From: SHZL01 sp963784425 | Lineage (GTDB): Bacteria; Pseudomonadota; Gammaproteobacteria; Xanthomonadales; SZUA-36 | Length of the DNA: 64,000 nucleotides | NCBI GenBank assembly: GCA_963784425.1 | Contig: CAWARM010000012.1 | Span: 62,001 to 126,000, forward strand | Direction: 5' to 3' | In this document: piece after piece, positions 43,944-52,305 of the stretch | How positions within the stretch are numbered: the stretch's first letter is position 1 | Layout of the letters: each line of letters begins with the position of its first letter | Notes under the pieces: generated by a model | Seen by the model: the letters and a program-made list of their open reading frames with translations, nothing else | What the model was told of the DNA's origin: nothing | Database searches by the model: none | Program-made: the position numbers and the translations under genes

Positions 43944-43971
43944 TTGTCTGATCGCTGCAATCGCGTATCCT
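43944..43971 (+). promoter_or_regulatory. Candidate promoter for the TPR-lolB-ispE operon
   Basis: TTGTCT and TATCCT are separated by 16 bases, giving a start near 43978, about 23 bases before the TPR gene. Moderate match only. Confidence 0.33.
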
Positions 43972-44000
43972 TTGGGCAGCTATTATCCGGGTATTGTTTC

Positions 44001-45740
44001 ATGATTCGTCCAAGTTTTGTTGTGATTTTGTTTTCATTGTTGTCGTTTGCAGGTAACGGCTATGCACAGGCTGTTGAGGATGCGGACGCTAAATCGCCCG
44101 CCGGTGAAGCGCCACCGGCGAGCGAAGTGACTGGCCCGGAAAAGGGTGCTGGCCCAAGCGACAGTGAAGTCATGTACCAGGTTTTTGCAGCTGAATTGTT
44201 AGGAAACGAGGGTGACCTTCAGGGCGCGGTGGGAAAATACCTCGAAGCGGCCATGAATTCAGATGACCCTGAAATTGCCATGCGGGCCACTCGCGTGGCG
44301 TTTGCCGCTGAGGCGTGGCAGCAGGCCTCAATGGCGGCCGATAGATGGGCCTTGCTGGACCCTTCCAGCGTGTCTGCGCGGGAATCGGCAGCGCTTGCCA
44401 TGCTGGCCACGTCGGATTACGTCGGGGCAGAGCTACATCTCAGGGAGCTACTGGCCCTTAGCCCAGACAAAGAAGCTGCCTGGTCGACGATTTCAGGCAT
44501 GTTGGCTCGATCCGACAGCCCCGAGAAAGCCACTAAGGTTCTGGATACTCTACTTGCTGAGGCCGGCGAAACAGAGAGCGCCGCCGGTTACCACGGACAA
44601 AGCCAGTTGGCAGCGCGGGCTGGAAATTTGGACAAGGCTTACGATTTCGCGCAAAAAGCGACTGAGCTTCGACCTGACAGCGTTGAGCTCCTGACCTGGG
44701 CGGGCCGCCTTGCATTAAACAAGGGCGACAAGGAAGCCGGAATTCAATATATGAAGCGGGCGTGGGAGGTGCACCCCGATGATCATGACCTGACGCTGGC
44801 CTACGCCGATTTGCTCGCCCGTAACGGCCAGGAAGAAGAGGCCCGCAAACTGACGAGGGAGATGAAACAAACGCCCGACGTCATGCTCACCCGCATTCTT
44901 TTTGAACTGGGTGCAGGAAAGAAGCCCGCGGCATTTGCAATCTACGAAGAGTTCCAACAGCAGGCCTTTGAGGATGAGCAGGCGAAGGCTTTCTATCTTG
45001 CTCAGGCAGCTGAGGCGCTTGACTTGAAACAGGAAGCCATTGCCTATTACAAGGAAATCAAAGAAGGCGAGTTATTCTTGCCTGCAACGGTGAGGCAGGC
45101 CGAATTGACAGCAATGCTGGGTGACTTGGAGGGTGCCAAGAATACACTCTCTGTTCTTCGAAGCTCAACCGACCCTGCCATCGTAGAGCAGTCCTGGCTG
45201 CTGGAAGCGCGGTTGCTCCAGCAATTTGGTACCAGCGACGACGCATTGAAGTCATTGGACCAGGCAATGGTTGCAATGGACACGTCCATTCCAATTCGAT
45301 ATGCACATGCACTGCTGGCAGCCGAGCTTGACCAAATAGACGTTGCAGAAACTGACCTTCGATGGGTTCTGAGTAAACAGCCCGAACATGCCGCCGCTCT
45401 CAACGCGCTGGGCTACACCCTGGCGGACAAGACGGACCGCTATGTTGAAGCCGAAGAGTTGATTCGCAGAGCGTATGCACTGCAACCGGATGATGCCTCG
45501 ATTACCGACAGCATGGGCTGGGTGGCTTTTCGCCAGGGCCGATTGGAGGAGGCTGAGGAATATCTCAGCCTGGCCTGGGGTTTGGATAACAACCCTGAAA
45601 TTGCCGCCCATCTTGGCGAGGTCTTGTGGCTGCAGGGCAAAAAACCTGAGGCGCGCATGATATGGCGCAAAGGCCAGGGAGTAGATGCAAACAACGCTGC
45701 TTTGCTTGAAACCATGCAGCGTCTGGACAAAGAACATTGA
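44001..45740 (+). CDS. Exported tetratricopeptide-repeat protein
   Basis: A 579-aa protein with a signal peptide (about 1-23, ending YAQA), a short Pro/Ala-rich linker, and then TPR-like helical repeats over most of its length. The repeats are clearest at the C-terminus, in the ALNALGYTLADKTDRYVEAEELIRRAYALQPDD region. It corresponds in position and type to the TPR gene next to lolB in Pseudomonas (PA4667 locus). TPR proteins act as scaffolds, so a role in envelope assembly is plausible but unproven. Its stop overlaps the lolB TTG start. The open frame extending back to 43839 is not used. Confidence 0.88.
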   Translation: MIRPSFVVILFSLLSFAGNGYAQAVEDADAKSPAGEAPPASEVTGPEKGAGPSDSEVMYQVFAAELLGNEGDLQGAVGKYLEAAMNSDDPEIAMRATRVAFAAEAWQQASMAADRWALLDPSSVSARESAALAMLATSDYVGAELHLRELLALSPDKEAAWSTISGMLARSDSPEKATKVLDTLLAEAGETESAAGYHGQSQLAARAGNLDKAYDFAQKATELRPDSVELLTWAGRLALNKGDKEAGIQYMKRAWEVHPDDHDLTLAYADLLARNGQEEEARKLTREMKQTPDVMLTRILFELGAGKKPAAFAIYEEFQQQAFEDEQAKAFYLAQAAEALDLKQEAIAYYKEIKEGELFLPATVRQAELTAMLGDLEGAKNTLSVLRSSTDPAIVEQSWLLEARLLQQFGTSDDALKSLDQAMVAMDTSIPIRYAHALLAAELDQIDVAETDLRWVLSKQPEHAAALNALGYTLADKTDRYVEAEELIRRAYALQPDDASITDSMGWVAFRQGRLEEAEEYLSLAWGLDNNPEIAAHLGEVLWLQGKKPEARMIWRKGQGVDANNAALLETMQRLDKEH

Positions 45741-46354
45741 TAAGGCACCTCTTTCCAGCCTGCATCCTGGGCGCAGTATTACTGTCCGGGTGTGCGTCCA
45801 TGCCGAACCGGACTCAGGAGAACGCAGAGGCCGCTTTGGCCTACCAGGCCCGGTTTGATCAGTTGCAGTCTCTTGAACATTGGACGCTGGGCGGGCGCCT
45901 GGCCATAAGCGATGGGAAAGAGGGCGGCAGCGGTAATCTCCTCTGGCAAAATGACGGGGATGAAACCCAGATGTCATTCCATGGAACCATGGGAAAAGGC
46001 GCCTGGCAACTGCAAGCGGGTCCCGCTGGCGCCCGTATTGAACTGGCAAATGGTGAGACTCACCTTGCCCCTACCATTGCTGCCCTGGTATTGCAGCAGG
46101 TGGGTTGGCAGGTGCCCGTGGACGCCCTCTCATGGTGGGTGAAAGGACTGGCGGATCCGGGCAAATGGGAAAGCCGTCAATTGGACGAAAATGGGCAGCT
46201 TGTGAAACTCAGCCAATTTGGCTGGGAAGTAGAGTTCGGCAATTATGGCGAGGTAAGGGGTTCCTGGTTGCCGTCGAAACTGACCGCTCGCCGCGGAAAA
46301 TACCTCGTGAAGATGGTAGTCAAGACCTGGCACCTGCAAGCTGAGGCGGGGTAA
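45737..46354 (+). CDS. lolB: Outer-membrane lipoprotein receptor LolB
   Basis: A 205-aa lipoprotein that accepts lipoproteins from LolA and inserts them into the outer membrane. The lipobox LLSGC gives Cys19. HWTLGGRLAISDGKEGGSGNLLW and the C-terminal LSQFGWEVEF region are typical of LolB. The start is TTG at 45737, overlapping the TPR stop (TTGA). Lol sorting classically prefers triacylated lipoproteins, which makes the missing lnt after corC notable. Confidence 0.94.
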   Translation: MIRHLFPACILGAVLLSGCASMPNRTQENAEAALAYQARFDQLQSLEHWTLGGRLAISDGKEGGSGNLLWQNDGDETQMSFHGTMGKGAWQLQAGPAGARIELANGETHLAPTIAALVLQQVGWQVPVDALSWWVKGLADPGKWESRQLDENGQLVKLSQFGWEVEFGNYGEVRGSWLPSKLTARRGKYLVKMVVKTWHLQAEAG

Positions 46355-46355
46355 T

Positions 46356-47219
46356 TTGTTGGAATTCTCTGCGGTCACCCTGCCTGCTCCGGCGAAGATC
46401 AACTTGTTTCTGCACGTAACGGGGCGGCGTGAGGATGGTTACCACGACATTCAGACTGTTTTCCAACTAGTTGATCTGGCAGACGAATTACGCTTTGAAT
46501 TAATCCAGTCAGCGGAAATTTTTCGAGTGGGTGACGACTACGGCGTAAATGAATCCGAAGACCTTGTTTTCCGGGCGGCCAAGCTGTTGCAGATGGTAAG
46601 CGGCACGCGGCAAGGCACCCGAATTACAGTCCACAAACACATTCCGGTGGGGGCTGGACTCGGAGGCGGTAGTTCTGATGCGGCTACGACCTTGTTGGCG
46701 CTCAACCGGATTTGGGACTGCCAGCTGAGCTTGATGGAGCTGGCTCAATTGGGTCTCGAACTGGGCGCTGATGTTCCGGTTTTCATTCATGGCCGGTCAG
46801 CGTTTGGTAGTGGAATCGGGGAGAAATTGCATTATGTGAATTTGGGGCAACGGCACTACGTCCTGGTATTTAACCCATATCGGGTTTCGACAGCTGAAGT
46901 TTTCAATCATGCAGCCTTGCCGAGAGATTCAGTTCCCCTTTCACTGAGCGAAGCACTGGCTGGCGGCGGCAGAAACGATTGCGAAGCCGTCGTCCGTAAG
47001 CTTCACCCGGAGTTCGAACAGGCACTTGCGGAACTCGAGAAATGGGGTAAACCGCGCATGACCGGAACCGGGAGTTGCATTTTCCTGACAATGCCGGATG
47101 AAAAAGCAGCGATCAACGCGGCGCGTGAAATAAAATGCCGATATACTGTGCGCGCTGTGCGCGGGTTGGATGTTTCGCCCGTGCATGAAATGCTGGGCCC
47201 GGCACCCGGCAGGAGTTGA
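46356..47219 (+). CDS. ispE: 4-diphosphocytidyl-2-C-methyl-D-erythritol kinase
   Basis: A GHMP kinase of the non-mevalonate isoprenoid pathway. LPAPAKINLFLHVTGRREDGYH is cut here to its core PAKINLFLHV, the ATP site is PVGAGLGGGSSDA, and GTGSCIF is motif 3. The product is 287 aa. The start is TTG at 46356 or the next TTG at 46359; the N-terminus is fixed by homology but there is no ATG. It lies 1 base after the lolB stop. Confidence 0.95.
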   Translation: MLEFSAVTLPAPAKINLFLHVTGRREDGYHDIQTVFQLVDLADELRFELIQSAEIFRVGDDYGVNESEDLVFRAAKLLQMVSGTRQGTRITVHKHIPVGAGLGGGSSDAATTLLALNRIWDCQLSLMELAQLGLELGADVPVFIHGRSAFGSGIGEKLHYVNLGQRHYVLVFNPYRVSTAEVFNHAALPRDSVPLSLSEALAGGGRNDCEAVVRKLHPEFEQALAELEKWGKPRMTGTGSCIFLTMPDEKAAINAAREIKCRYTVRAVRGLDVSPVHEMLGPAPGRS

Positions 47220-47252
47220 TTGGGTTTCTCCAAGCTGGGGATTTCAACACAT

Positions 47253-47327
47253 TGGGACGTCGCCAAGTGGTAAGGCACGGGGTTTTGATCCCCGCATTCG
47301 CAGGTTCGAATCCTGCCGTCCCAGCCA
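47253..47327 (+). tRNA. tRNA-Gln (anticodon TTG)
   Basis: A 75-nt cloverleaf with acceptor TGGGACG/CGTCCCA, discriminator G and encoded CCA. The anticodon stem CGGGG/CCCCG encloses TTTTGAT, giving anticodon TTG. The T-loop GTTCGAATC is intact. Its position between ispE and prs is conserved in many gammaproteobacteria. Confidence 0.97.
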
Positions 47328-47342
47328 TTTAGCCGGTGTTTT

Positions 47343-47361
47343 GCCCGAGACAGTGTCGGGC
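47343..47361 (+). terminator. Possible terminator after tRNA-Gln
   Basis: GCCCGA and TCGGGC form a 6-bp stem with a 7-nt loop, 15 bases after the tRNA. The following TGAAAATAAC is AT-rich but not a T-run, so this is weak; it may also serve tRNA processing. Confidence 0.3.
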
Positions 47362-47464
47362 TGAAAATAACAAGACCAGGAATTTAAAACTGGAAAATAC
47401 CCGCTTTGTTGCATTTTGAATGCTACCGCGGGCCTCACGATGAAACGACCAGGGGAGTAGCTGC

Positions 47465-48418
47465 GTGGCCGCACCATCACTGATGATATTTTCGGGCAAT
47501 GCAAACCTGGTCTTGGCCAATGATATCGCGCACGACCTGAATGTCGCTATGGGCAAGGTGGTAGTTGGTCGATTCAGTGACGGTGAAGTAATGGTGGAAA
47601 TCATGGAAAACGTCCGGGGCCGCGACGTCTACCTTGTGCAACCAACTTGTGCCCCGGCTGCCGATAATTTTATGGAATTGCTGGTGATGGTGGATGCGCT
47701 AAAGCGGGCATCAGCTTCCCGGGTAACGGCGGTGATGCCATATTTTGGATATGCCCGCCAGGACAGGCGACCCCGATCTGCGAGGGTTCCCATAACAGCC
47801 AAGGTTGCCGCCAAAATGATCTCCACGGTGGGTACCGACCGTGTAGTCACGGTTGATCTGCATGCAGACCAGATCCAGGGTTTTTTCGATATCCCCGTCG
47901 ACAATGTATATGCATCACCCCTGACCCTTGCAGACATCTGGCAGCGCCAATCCCGCTACGACATCATTGTCGTTTCACCTGATGTGGGTGGTGTAGTGCG
48001 GGCGCGGGCCATTGCAAAACGCCTGGATGCAGACCTGGCCATCATCGACAAGCGCCGACCCCGCGCTAATGTCGCCAACGTGATGAATATCATTGGCGAC
48101 GTGAGGGACAAGTGTTGTGTCCTTGTTGATGACATGGTGGATACCGCGGGAACACTCTGTTCTGCTGCTGCGGCGCTAAAAGAAAAAGGCGCCAGCCGCG
48201 TGGTTGCGTACTGTGTGCACCCCGTTCTGTCGGGTGCTGCAGTGGACAACATAACTCGATCAATGCTGGACGAAGTCGTAGTCACGGACACCATTCCGCT
48301 CAGTGAAGCCGCCCGGTCGTGCAGCAAGATTCGTCAGCTAAGTGTTGCCCAGATTCTGGCTGAAACTATTCGCCGCATGGCACAGGGTGAATCCGTGAGT
48401 TCACTGTACGTGGACTAG
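47465..48418 (+). CDS. prs: Ribose-phosphate pyrophosphokinase
   Basis: Makes PRPP from ribose-5-phosphate and ATP for purine, pyrimidine, His, Trp and NAD synthesis. The 317-aa product has MPYFGYARQDRR, the flexible-loop and regulatory-site residues (GVVRARAIAKRL), and the PRPP loop VLVDDMVDTAGTL. The start is GTG at 47465 with GGGGAG 8 bases upstream. It follows tRNA-Gln and may share its transcript. Confidence 0.97.
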   Translation: MAAPSLMIFSGNANLVLANDIAHDLNVAMGKVVVGRFSDGEVMVEIMENVRGRDVYLVQPTCAPAADNFMELLVMVDALKRASASRVTAVMPYFGYARQDRRPRSARVPITAKVAAKMISTVGTDRVVTVDLHADQIQGFFDIPVDNVYASPLTLADIWQRQSRYDIIVVSPDVGGVVRARAIAKRLDADLAIIDKRRPRANVANVMNIIGDVRDKCCVLVDDMVDTAGTLCSAAAALKEKGASRVVAYCVHPVLSGAAVDNITRSMLDEVVVTDTIPLSEAARSCSKIRQLSVAQILAETIRRMAQGESVSSLYVD

Positions 48419-48566
48419 GGCCTGTTGATCAGGTCACTTCTAACCCCAGACCCCATAGGATACAATGCCCGGCTGTTTTCGGTGCCAGACCTGGTCGCGG
48501 GTTTGGCAATTCGGCCATTTGTGGCCTGGTCCCGCCCTTGGCGGTTAGTTCAATACGGGGAATATC

Positions 48567-49265
48567 ATGTCAGTTCATCACACTATTGTTGCGGAGTTCC
48601 GTGCGGACGTGGGGAAGGGTGCGAGCCGCCGTCTGCGCCGAACCGGAAAGGTACCCGCAATTATTTACGGGGGCCACCGTGATCCGGTGGCGCTTACGCT
48701 AAACCACACCGAACTCTTGCATGCGTCTGAAAACGAATCTTTTTACTCCAGCATTATCGAAATACAGGCAGGTGAAGGCCTGGTGCAGCAGGCGGTCGTG
48801 CGCGATATGCACCGGCACCCCGTTAAACCTGTGATCATGCATATTGATTTCATGCGTGTATCTGCGGATGAAGTGCTTACGATATCTGTCCCGCTGCATT
48901 TTGTTGGCACAGAGAATTCACCGGCGGGCAAAATGTCCGGTGTAGTCATTCAGCACCATTTAACGGAAGTGGAAATTGAAGCATTACCTAAGGACCTGCC
49001 AGAGTTCCTGTCCGTCGATCTGTCAGACATGAAAGTTGGCGATTCCGTCATGTTGTCTCAGATTATCCTGCCTGAGGGGGTAACCATCCCGGCACTGGCA
49101 AGTGGTTTGGAGCATGATGTCGCTGTGGCAAATGCAATTCACGTCAAGGAGTCCCAGGGATCTGATGCGGACGTTGCGGAAGCTGCTGCTGCCCCCGTTG
49201 TAGTTGAGGAGCCGGTCGCGGGCAAAGAAGGGCGTGATCAGAAAGATAGCGGTAAGGATGGTTAA
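48567..49265 (+). CDS. rplY: 50S ribosomal protein bL25, long CTC form
   Basis: A 232-aa bL25 with the 5S-rRNA-binding N-terminal domain (about 1-95) and the extra C-terminal TL5/CTC domain (about 96-190), then an Ala/Val/Glu-rich tail. E. coli L25 has only the first domain (94 aa); the long form is the general-stress CTC type. The RASRRLRRTGKVPAIIYGG-like start is clear as KGASRRLRRTGKVPAIIYG. It lies between prs and pth, as in Pseudomonas. The 148 bases before it contain a GGCCA/TGGCC stem but no clear promoter. Confidence 0.95.
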   Translation: MSVHHTIVAEFRADVGKGASRRLRRTGKVPAIIYGGHRDPVALTLNHTELLHASENESFYSSIIEIQAGEGLVQQAVVRDMHRHPVKPVIMHIDFMRVSADEVLTISVPLHFVGTENSPAGKMSGVVIQHHLTEVEIEALPKDLPEFLSVDLSDMKVGDSVMLSQIILPEGVTIPALASGLEHDVAVANAIHVKESQGSDADVAEAAAAPVVVEEPVAGKEGRDQKDSGKDG

Positions 49266-49298
49266 GCGACGCTGTCCGTCTGGCTTGCGGATGTTTCA

Positions 49299-49886
49299 GT
49301 GTCCGGTTTATTCGTAATTGCTGGCCTGGGAAACCCGGGCACGCGGTATTCTGAAACCCGGCACAATGCCGGGTTTTGGTTTCTGGATGAACTCGCACAA
49401 CGTCACGGCGTAACGCTCCGTGAGCAAGGCCGTTTGAAGTCCGATATTGCCCGAGCTGAATTGTTTGGGCAGGAATGTTTGCTGCTGAAGCCGAGAACAT
49501 TCATGAATCACAGCGGGCAAGCTGTTCGGGCCGTCATGGATTACTTTGAAGTTCAGTCGTCCCACTTGCTGGTGGTGTATGACGACCTTGATCTCCCTGT
49601 TGGTGCAGTCCGCCTCAAAGCCGGCGGCGGGCATGGTGGGCACAATGGCCTCAGAGATATCTTTCAGCACTGGCCCAACCAGGATTTCTTGCGGATTAGA
49701 ATTGGAATAGGCCACCCTGGTGTCAAGGCTGAAGTGACTGACTATGTGCTCGCAAGACCGGCCCCGAACGAGGAAAAGCAGATCCGCAATGCAATATTGG
49801 AAGCTATCGCCGTGTTACCGGAAATTCTCGAAGGTCAGTTAGCGCGGGCTATGCAGGCACTGCATACGCAGGAATCTGAGAGTTGA
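49299..49886 (+). CDS. pth: Peptidyl-tRNA hydrolase
   Basis: Releases peptides from dropped-off peptidyl-tRNA. The 195-aa product has AGLGNPGTRYSETRHNAG with the catalytic His22 and the substrate-holding Asn12, the MNHSGQAV segment, and DDLDLPVG with the supporting Asp. The start is GTG at 49299; no ATG is available before the conserved N-terminus. It follows rplY by 33 bases and precedes ychF. Confidence 0.96.
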   Translation: MSGLFVIAGLGNPGTRYSETRHNAGFWFLDELAQRHGVTLREQGRLKSDIARAELFGQECLLLKPRTFMNHSGQAVRAVMDYFEVQSSHLLVVYDDLDLPVGAVRLKAGGGHGGHNGLRDIFQHWPNQDFLRIRIGIGHPGVKAEVTDYVLARPAPNEEKQIRNAILEAIAVLPEILEGQLARAMQALHTQESES

Positions 49887-49951
49887 GTCGCCGGGATTTG
49901 TTTGTTTGACGATCCTCCTCACCATTTACCCTTTCTGCCTGGAACTACACC

Positions 49952-51043
49952 ATGGGATTCAAATGTGGAATTGTCGGCCTGCCGAATGTGGGCAAGTCAA
50001 CATTATTCAACTCGCTGACGCTGGCGGGCATAGCTGCCGAGAACTACCCCTTCTGCACTATTGAGCCCAACGTGGGGGTGGTAGCTGTAAACGACCCACG
50101 ACTGCAGGTATTGGCCGACATCGTACTGCCTCAGAAGGTCATTCCGACCACCATGGAATTTGTTGATATCGCTGGCTTGGTGGCAGGCGCCTCAAAAGGA
50201 GAGGGACTGGGAAATCAGTTTTTAGGCCATATCCGCGAAACCGATGCCATTGCTCACGTCGTGCGGTGTTTTGAAAATGACGATGTCGTCCATGTTTCCG
50301 GTCGTGTCAACCCTTTATCGGACATTGCGGTGATAAATACGGAGCTTGCCCTTGCGGATATGGAAACTGTTGGCAGAGCGATTCAGCGGGTCGAAAAGTT
50401 AGCGAAACTAAATCCCAAGGAAGCAAAAACGCGGCTGGAAACCCTCGAACGACTGGCCAAAGCCCTGAATGAGGGTTTGGCTACGCGGAACATCGATTTA
50501 ACGCCGGAGGAGCGGTTGTCAATAAGGGATCTTCACCTGATAACAATGAAACCGATCATGTACATTGCAAACATTGCCGAAGGAGCTGCGGAGAGCAATC
50601 CACTCCTGGACCAGATTCGCCAGGCCGCTGAGGAGGAAGGCGCTGCCCTGATTCCCTTGTGCGCTGCGATAGAGGCAGAAATCGCCCAACTGGATGGTGA
50701 TGACCGTAAGGAGTTTCTTAAGGCAATGGGGCTGACGGAATCCGGCCTGGACCGGGTAGTCCGCACGGGCTACCAGTTATTGAATCTCCTGACTTTTTTT
50801 ACAGCAGGAAAAAAGGAAGTGCGGGCATGGACTGTCAGCTCAGGATCGACGGCTCCCCAGGCAGCAGGTCGAATCCACACCGATTTTGAAAAAGGCTTCA
50901 TTCGAGCCGAGGTAATAGCGTTTGAGGACTTCAAGTCCCTGGGAGGGGAGCAGAAGGCAAAGGAAGCGGGTAAATTGCGCCTGGAGGGCAAAAGCTACCT
51001 GGTTAACGAGGGGGATGTTATGCACTTCCGTTTCAACGTTTGA
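49952..51043 (+). CDS. ychF: Redox-regulated ATPase/GTPase YchF
   Basis: A 363-aa Obg-family P-loop protein that prefers ATP. G1 is GLPNVGKST (9-17), DIAGLVAGASKGEGLGNQF is G3 with the coiled-coil entry, and a C-terminal TGS domain ends with GDVMHFRFNV. It associates with ribosomes and is linked to oxidative-stress control. The pth-ychF pairing is conserved. An AT-rich stretch and a candidate promoter follow its stop. Confidence 0.97.
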   Translation: MGFKCGIVGLPNVGKSTLFNSLTLAGIAAENYPFCTIEPNVGVVAVNDPRLQVLADIVLPQKVIPTTMEFVDIAGLVAGASKGEGLGNQFLGHIRETDAIAHVVRCFENDDVVHVSGRVNPLSDIAVINTELALADMETVGRAIQRVEKLAKLNPKEAKTRLETLERLAKALNEGLATRNIDLTPEERLSIRDLHLITMKPIMYIANIAEGAAESNPLLDQIRQAAEEEGAALIPLCAAIEAEIAQLDGDDRKEFLKAMGLTESGLDRVVRTGYQLLNLLTFFTAGKKEVRAWTVSSGSTAPQAAGRIHTDFEKGFIRAEVIAFEDFKSLGGEQKAKEAGKLRLEGKSYLVNEGDVMHFRFNV

Positions 51044-51079
51044 CTCCAGAAAACAAGACAGATTTTTTTAAAAAACACT

Positions 51080-51107
51080 TTGCACTTGTTCACTTTTGCG
51101 TTATAAG
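51080..51107 (+). promoter_or_regulatory. Candidate promoter for the small acidic protein
   Basis: TTGCAC and TATAAG are separated by 16 bases, with A-tracts just upstream that could act as an UP element. The predicted start near 51114 lies about 36 bases before the gene. Confidence 0.45.
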
Positions 51108-51149
51108 CACTGCAGAATTTCCGGTGAAGGGAGTCTGGGGGCCGCGGGA

Positions 51150-51515
51150 ATGCCACGTGCAACGAAAAAAGTAACACGCAGGACGAAATCGCGCGGTACG
51201 AAGCAGCCTGCGCAAAGTTCTTCTGATTCGTGGAACAATCGTGAAATTGAGCACTCCGCACCTGTGAAAGAGCCTCCGGCCAAACCCAATCAGCGCAAGA
51301 GAGGTTGGCGCGACATTGAAGCGATCAGCGAGCGAGCGCGGCTCAAAAAGATGCTTGCCGACATTTGGCACGAGGATATAGAGATCGACGAAGACATTTT
51401 TGGCGGGGCCGATCATCTTTCTGGTTATTACACCGATCTTGAAGTTGAAGCAGAGATTGAAGTGGATGAAGACGAGGTGGGGGAACCCGAAGAATTTGAC
51501 GAAAAGGAAAAATAG
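51150..51515 (+). CDS. Small acidic protein, possibly DUF3545-like
   Basis: A 121-aa soluble protein in three parts: a very basic N-terminus (KKVTRRTKSRGTK), a middle segment RKRGWRDIEAISERARLKKM, and a highly acidic tail rich in Glu and Asp. The middle resembles the RKWRDIEAIK-type motif of DUF3545 proteins in marine gammaproteobacteria, but I cannot confirm this. The charge split suggests nucleic-acid or protein binding; the function is unknown. Starts at 51096 or 51150 are both open; 51150 begins the basic segment and fits the candidate promoter. Confidence 0.6.
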   Translation: MPRATKKVTRRTKSRGTKQPAQSSSDSWNNREIEHSAPVKEPPAKPNQRKRGWRDIEAISERARLKKMLADIWHEDIEIDEDIFGGADHLSGYYTDLEVEAEIEVDEDEVGEPEEFDEKEK

Positions 51516-51886
51516 CAAGGATTCTCAAAGACATCTCAGCATTGCACGACGAACATCGCGTTAAAATTGCCGCCATCAGCGCCAGGTTTTCTCCGTACTC
51601 TTCCTGGTTACTCAACTATGCCAGCGCGACCGCGCTGAAAGCACACTTTCCCCCGGGAAGCGATTTCTGCTCCCCGGCAGAATGAGTCTTGCCGCACCGG
51701 ACCCGCCGGGAACCAAAAGAGTTAGAAACGTCTGTCTTGACACTAAAGGTTTCGTAAGCCAAAATGCAAGGCTTGCTTGAGGTGACTCAGGGCGCTCTGT
51801 CGTGGGTCGTTTTTGGACAGAAAGCTCGTAACATTTGGTCGGGGTGGAGCGAAGGTTCAACATTCTTGATGCGAGTTCAAGGTACC
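51516..51886. other. Intergenic region before the tRNA-tuf cluster
   Basis: No credible coding sequence is visible in these 371 bases. A hairpin at 51654-51678 (CCGGGAAGC/GCTCCCCGG, one mismatch) may end the upstream transcript, though no T-run follows. A strong promoter for the tRNA genes lies at 51737-51765. The rest shows nothing I recognise. Confidence 0.6.
51737..51765 (+). promoter_or_regulatory. Promoter of the tRNA(Tyr-Gly-Thr)-tuf operon
   Basis: A consensus -35 TTGACA, a 17-base spacer and CAAAAT (5 of 6) make this the best sigma-70 match in the window. It would start transcription near 51772, about 115 bases before tRNA-Tyr. Confidence 0.6.
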
Positions 51887-51971
51887 GGAGGGGTACTCAA
51901 GCGGTCAACGAGGGCAGACTGTAAATCTGCTGGCTATGCCTTCGTAGGTTCGAATCCTACCCCCTCCACCA
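51887..51971 (+). tRNA. tRNA-Tyr (anticodon GTA)
   Basis: An 85-nt class II tRNA with a long variable arm. Acceptor GGAGGGG/CCCCTCC, discriminator A and encoded CCA. The anticodon loop CTGTAAA gives GTA. First gene of the tRNA-tuf cluster. Confidence 0.97.
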
Positions 51972-52082
51972 CCTGATGAATTATGCAAGGTTGTTGAGCG
52001 CGTAGATATTACTGAAATCGGGTTAGTGAAATCGATTGCAATTACCTTGGGATTGCAGCAGCCAGGTGGATGCAATAACCAG

Positions 52083-52156
52083 GCGGGTGTAGTTCAAGGG
52101 CAGAACCTCAGCCTTCCAAGCTGATGATGTGGGTTCGATTCCCATCACCCGCTCCA
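52083..52156 (+). tRNA. tRNA-Gly (anticodon TCC)
   Basis: A 74-nt cloverleaf with acceptor GCGGGTG/CACCCGC, discriminator T and encoded CCA. The anticodon stem TCAGC/GCTGA encloses CTTCCAA, giving TCC. The 111 bases before it hold nothing recognisable. Confidence 0.97.
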
Positions 52157-52189
52157 TTTCGAGAGCTGAGTGAACGTGAAATACACAGG

Positions 52190-52265
<76 letters not shown>

Positions 52266-52305
52266 TGGATCGAAACAGTATTGACTGCATTTTTCGGAGA
52301 CAGGC

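Noticed and set aside
48461..48466. TACAAT as a -10 for rplY
   Set aside because: No acceptable -35 lies at 16-18 bases and there is no extended -10; it may be chance.
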